A stretch of DNA of 64,000 nucleotides from CAIXSC01 sp046349915. GTDB taxonomy: Bacteria > Planctomycetota > Planctomycetia > Pirellulales > Pirellulaceae. The stretch spans positions 310,001 through 374,000 of the forward strand of contig JAXMBL010000003.1 in the NCBI GenBank assembly GCA_046349915.1, written 5' to 3'. Both the position numbers and the translations under genes were made by a program. The notes below the pieces were generated by a model. The model did no database searches. It was not told where the DNA came from and saw only the letters and a program-made list of their open reading frames with translations. This document shows positions 62,824 through 64,000 of the stretch, piece by piece (the stretch's first letter is position 1; the number at the start of each line of letters is the position of its first letter).

Positions 62824-63969
62824 ATGCTTTACTTCGCACTCGCGGTGTTCTTGTTCGTGCTGGTCGCTTCCACGACGGTCATCGTCAAAGGTGGGAGCGT
62901 TCCGCGATTGGACCAAGTCGAATACGACGCCACTCGCACTCGTTGGCCGCTCGTTTCGATCATTGCTCCCGCCAGGAATGAAGAACGGCAAATCGAGGCG
63001 GCGGTTCGCTCGCTAGTGAAGATCGACTACGAGCCGCTGCAAATCACTCTGATCAACGATCGTTCCACCGATTCGACCGGCGATGTCCTGAATCGACTGG
63101 CCGCCGAGTTTCCGCAACTGAACGTCATTCACCTGGAGACGTTGCCCACGGGGTGGTTGGGCAAGAACCATGCTCTGCAATTGGGCGCTGATCGCTCGCG
63201 GGGACAATGGCTCCTGTTCACCGACGCGGACATCGTGTTCGAGCCTTCCGCTTTACGCAGGGCGATTACGCTGGCCGAAACCGCACAACTCGACATGTTG
63301 TGCGGTTTTCCGGAAACTCGCATGCCCAGTTGGCTGTTACGCTCCTTCGTGGCGACCTTCAGCGTTCTCTTCATGGTCTTCACTCGACCATGGTCCGTGA
63401 AGAATCCTCGCAGCAGCGCCCATTGCGGCGTGGGAGCGTTCAACCTCGTCCGTTCGTCGGCTTACCAGAAGTTCGATGGTCACCGCCCATTGGCGATGCG
63501 ACCCGATGACGACTTAAAACTCGGCAAGAATCTCAAGCTCAACGGCGCCAAGTGCGACGTCATTGATGGAACGGGAATGTTCCACGTCCATTGGTACTCG
63601 TCGGTTCGCGAACTGATCGTTGGGCTCGAGAAAAACTCGTTTGCGGCAGTCGAATACAGCGTGGCGGCGGTAGTGACCAGTTCGCTCGCGCTGTTGGTCT
63701 TCAACTTTCTGCCGTTCGTTGGCCCGTTTTTCACGACCGGCGCCGCTCGTTGGCTGTTCATCGCCGCCGCCGGCATTCAACTGTTCATGATTTGGGGCGC
63801 TGCTCGCCACTTGGGATATTCCTCCTCGACGCCCTTGGGTTATCCATTGACGATCTTGTTGTTCGTCTACATCCAATGGCGCAGCATGCTGCTGACGTTG
63901 CGTCAGGGGGGAATCAAGTGGCGCGACACGTTCTACTCGCTGAAGGAACTGCGAGCGAACCGACTGTGA
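62824..63969 (+). CDS. Family 2 glycosyltransferase, membrane-associated
   Basis: 381 residues. An N-terminal helix (about 1-20) precedes a GT-A domain: SIIAPARNEERQIEAAVRSL, INDRSTDST, TGWLGKNHALQLGA, and LFTDADIVFE with the metal-binding Asp-x-Asp. PDDDLKLGKNLK and two or three C-terminal helices (about 285-360) follow. The layout resembles HpnB-type and other processive-like synthases. Donor sugar and acceptor unknown; uxs and gmd-rmd products are candidates. ATG 62824 chosen because the helix begins there; an upstream frame start at 62731 has atypical composition. Confidence 0.85.
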   Translation: MLYFALAVFLFVLVASTTVIVKGGSVPRLDQVEYDATRTRWPLVSIIAPARNEERQIEAAVRSLVKIDYEPLQITLINDRSTDSTGDVLNRLAAEFPQLNVIHLETLPTGWLGKNHALQLGADRSRGQWLLFTDADIVFEPSALRRAITLAETAQLDMLCGFPETRMPSWLLRSFVATFSVLFMVFTRPWSVKNPRSSAHCGVGAFNLVRSSAYQKFDGHRPLAMRPDDDLKLGKNLKLNGAKCDVIDGTGMFHVHWYSSVRELIVGLEKNSFAAVEYSVAAVVTSSLALLVFNFLPFVGPFFTTGAARWLFIAAAGIQLFMIWGAARHLGYSSSTPLGYPLTILLFVYIQWRSMLLTLRQGGIKWRDTFYSLKELRANRL

Positions 63970-64000
63970 GAGGGTCGACTGTGAGAGCATCGGGCGAGTA

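Noticed and set aside
62381..63016. Frame containing the heptamer tract (VIGHWSL-type repeats)
   Set aside because: It overlaps the DUF1501 and glycosyltransferase genes in other frames and depends on the repeat.
1..64000. tRNA, rRNA or riboswitch
   Set aside because: No cloverleaf with a T-loop GTTCGA-like core, no rRNA-like sequence, and no recognisable riboswitch core seen on either strand by eye; weak candidates could be missed.

Overview
The window looks like chromosomal DNA of a member of the Planctomycetota, most likely near the Pirellulales. The marker families are a DUF1501 Tat protein, a short DUF1559 protein, two PVC-type dehydrogenase/cytochrome c proteins with CxxCH at the end of HEAT repeats, a Cys-rich BBP7-like outer-membrane barrel, and a 78-aa lipoprotein of a type typical of planctomycetes. 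The DNA is GC-rich, genes sit on both strands in short operons, and gaps carry palindromic repeats. I saw no rRNA, tRNA, CRISPR array, prophage or transposase gene.

Layout. 1-3158 (minus): secreted unknown protein, parvulin-type isomerase, then mutY running off the left edge. 3358-6693: a 644-aa orphan, repeats, and a pentameric ligand-gated channel-like protein. 7241-10286: small lipoprotein, Gfo/Idh/MocA oxidoreductase and MFS transporter. 10311-10480: five 34-bp GAATTC-palindrome repeats. 10488-18543: seven co-directional, tightly packed genes: MoxR AAA+ ATPase, orphan, HEIGHH/VWA protein, orphan, PaaK-like adenylate-forming enzyme, PnuC and NadR. This is the best candidate for an undescribed system. 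18630-26824: DUF1559 protein and a lysR-gltB-gltD glutamate synthase group. 27359-31048: DUF486 protein and a MacB/FtsX-type ABC exporter. 31207-35538: methyltransferase, small membrane peptide, rhodanese, Rrf2 regulator, lspA and dksA-like gene. 35894-43919: PVC dehydrogenase/cytochrome, rmd-gmd (GDP-rhamnose branch) and gyrA. 44358-50720: one 2120-aa secreted fusion protein. 50758-54290: xdhC-like, YgiN-like, nagB and an orphan parA. 54792-63969: outer-membrane barrel, HEGTH metallopeptidase, Tat/lipobox solute-binding protein, a six-copy 126-bp tandem array, UDP-xylose synthase, DUF1501, a TCATTGG heptamer tract and a family 2 glycosyltransferase.

Functional themes. Core metabolism and housekeeping are represented by glutamate synthesis, NAD salvage, gyrase, lipoprotein maturation and nucleotide sugars for surface polysaccharide. 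Large secreted proteins fit degradation of complex polymers. Repeats are unusually rich: a GACGGACT hairpin family, a GTAGCC hairpin that belongs to a dispersed composite element of about 100 bp, and a tandem array that fuses both hairpin types. Start codons are ATG, GTG or TTG; I chose them from Shine-Dalgarno spacing, signal peptides and overlaps. All functional calls are by reading motifs and remembered family features; no database search was run.
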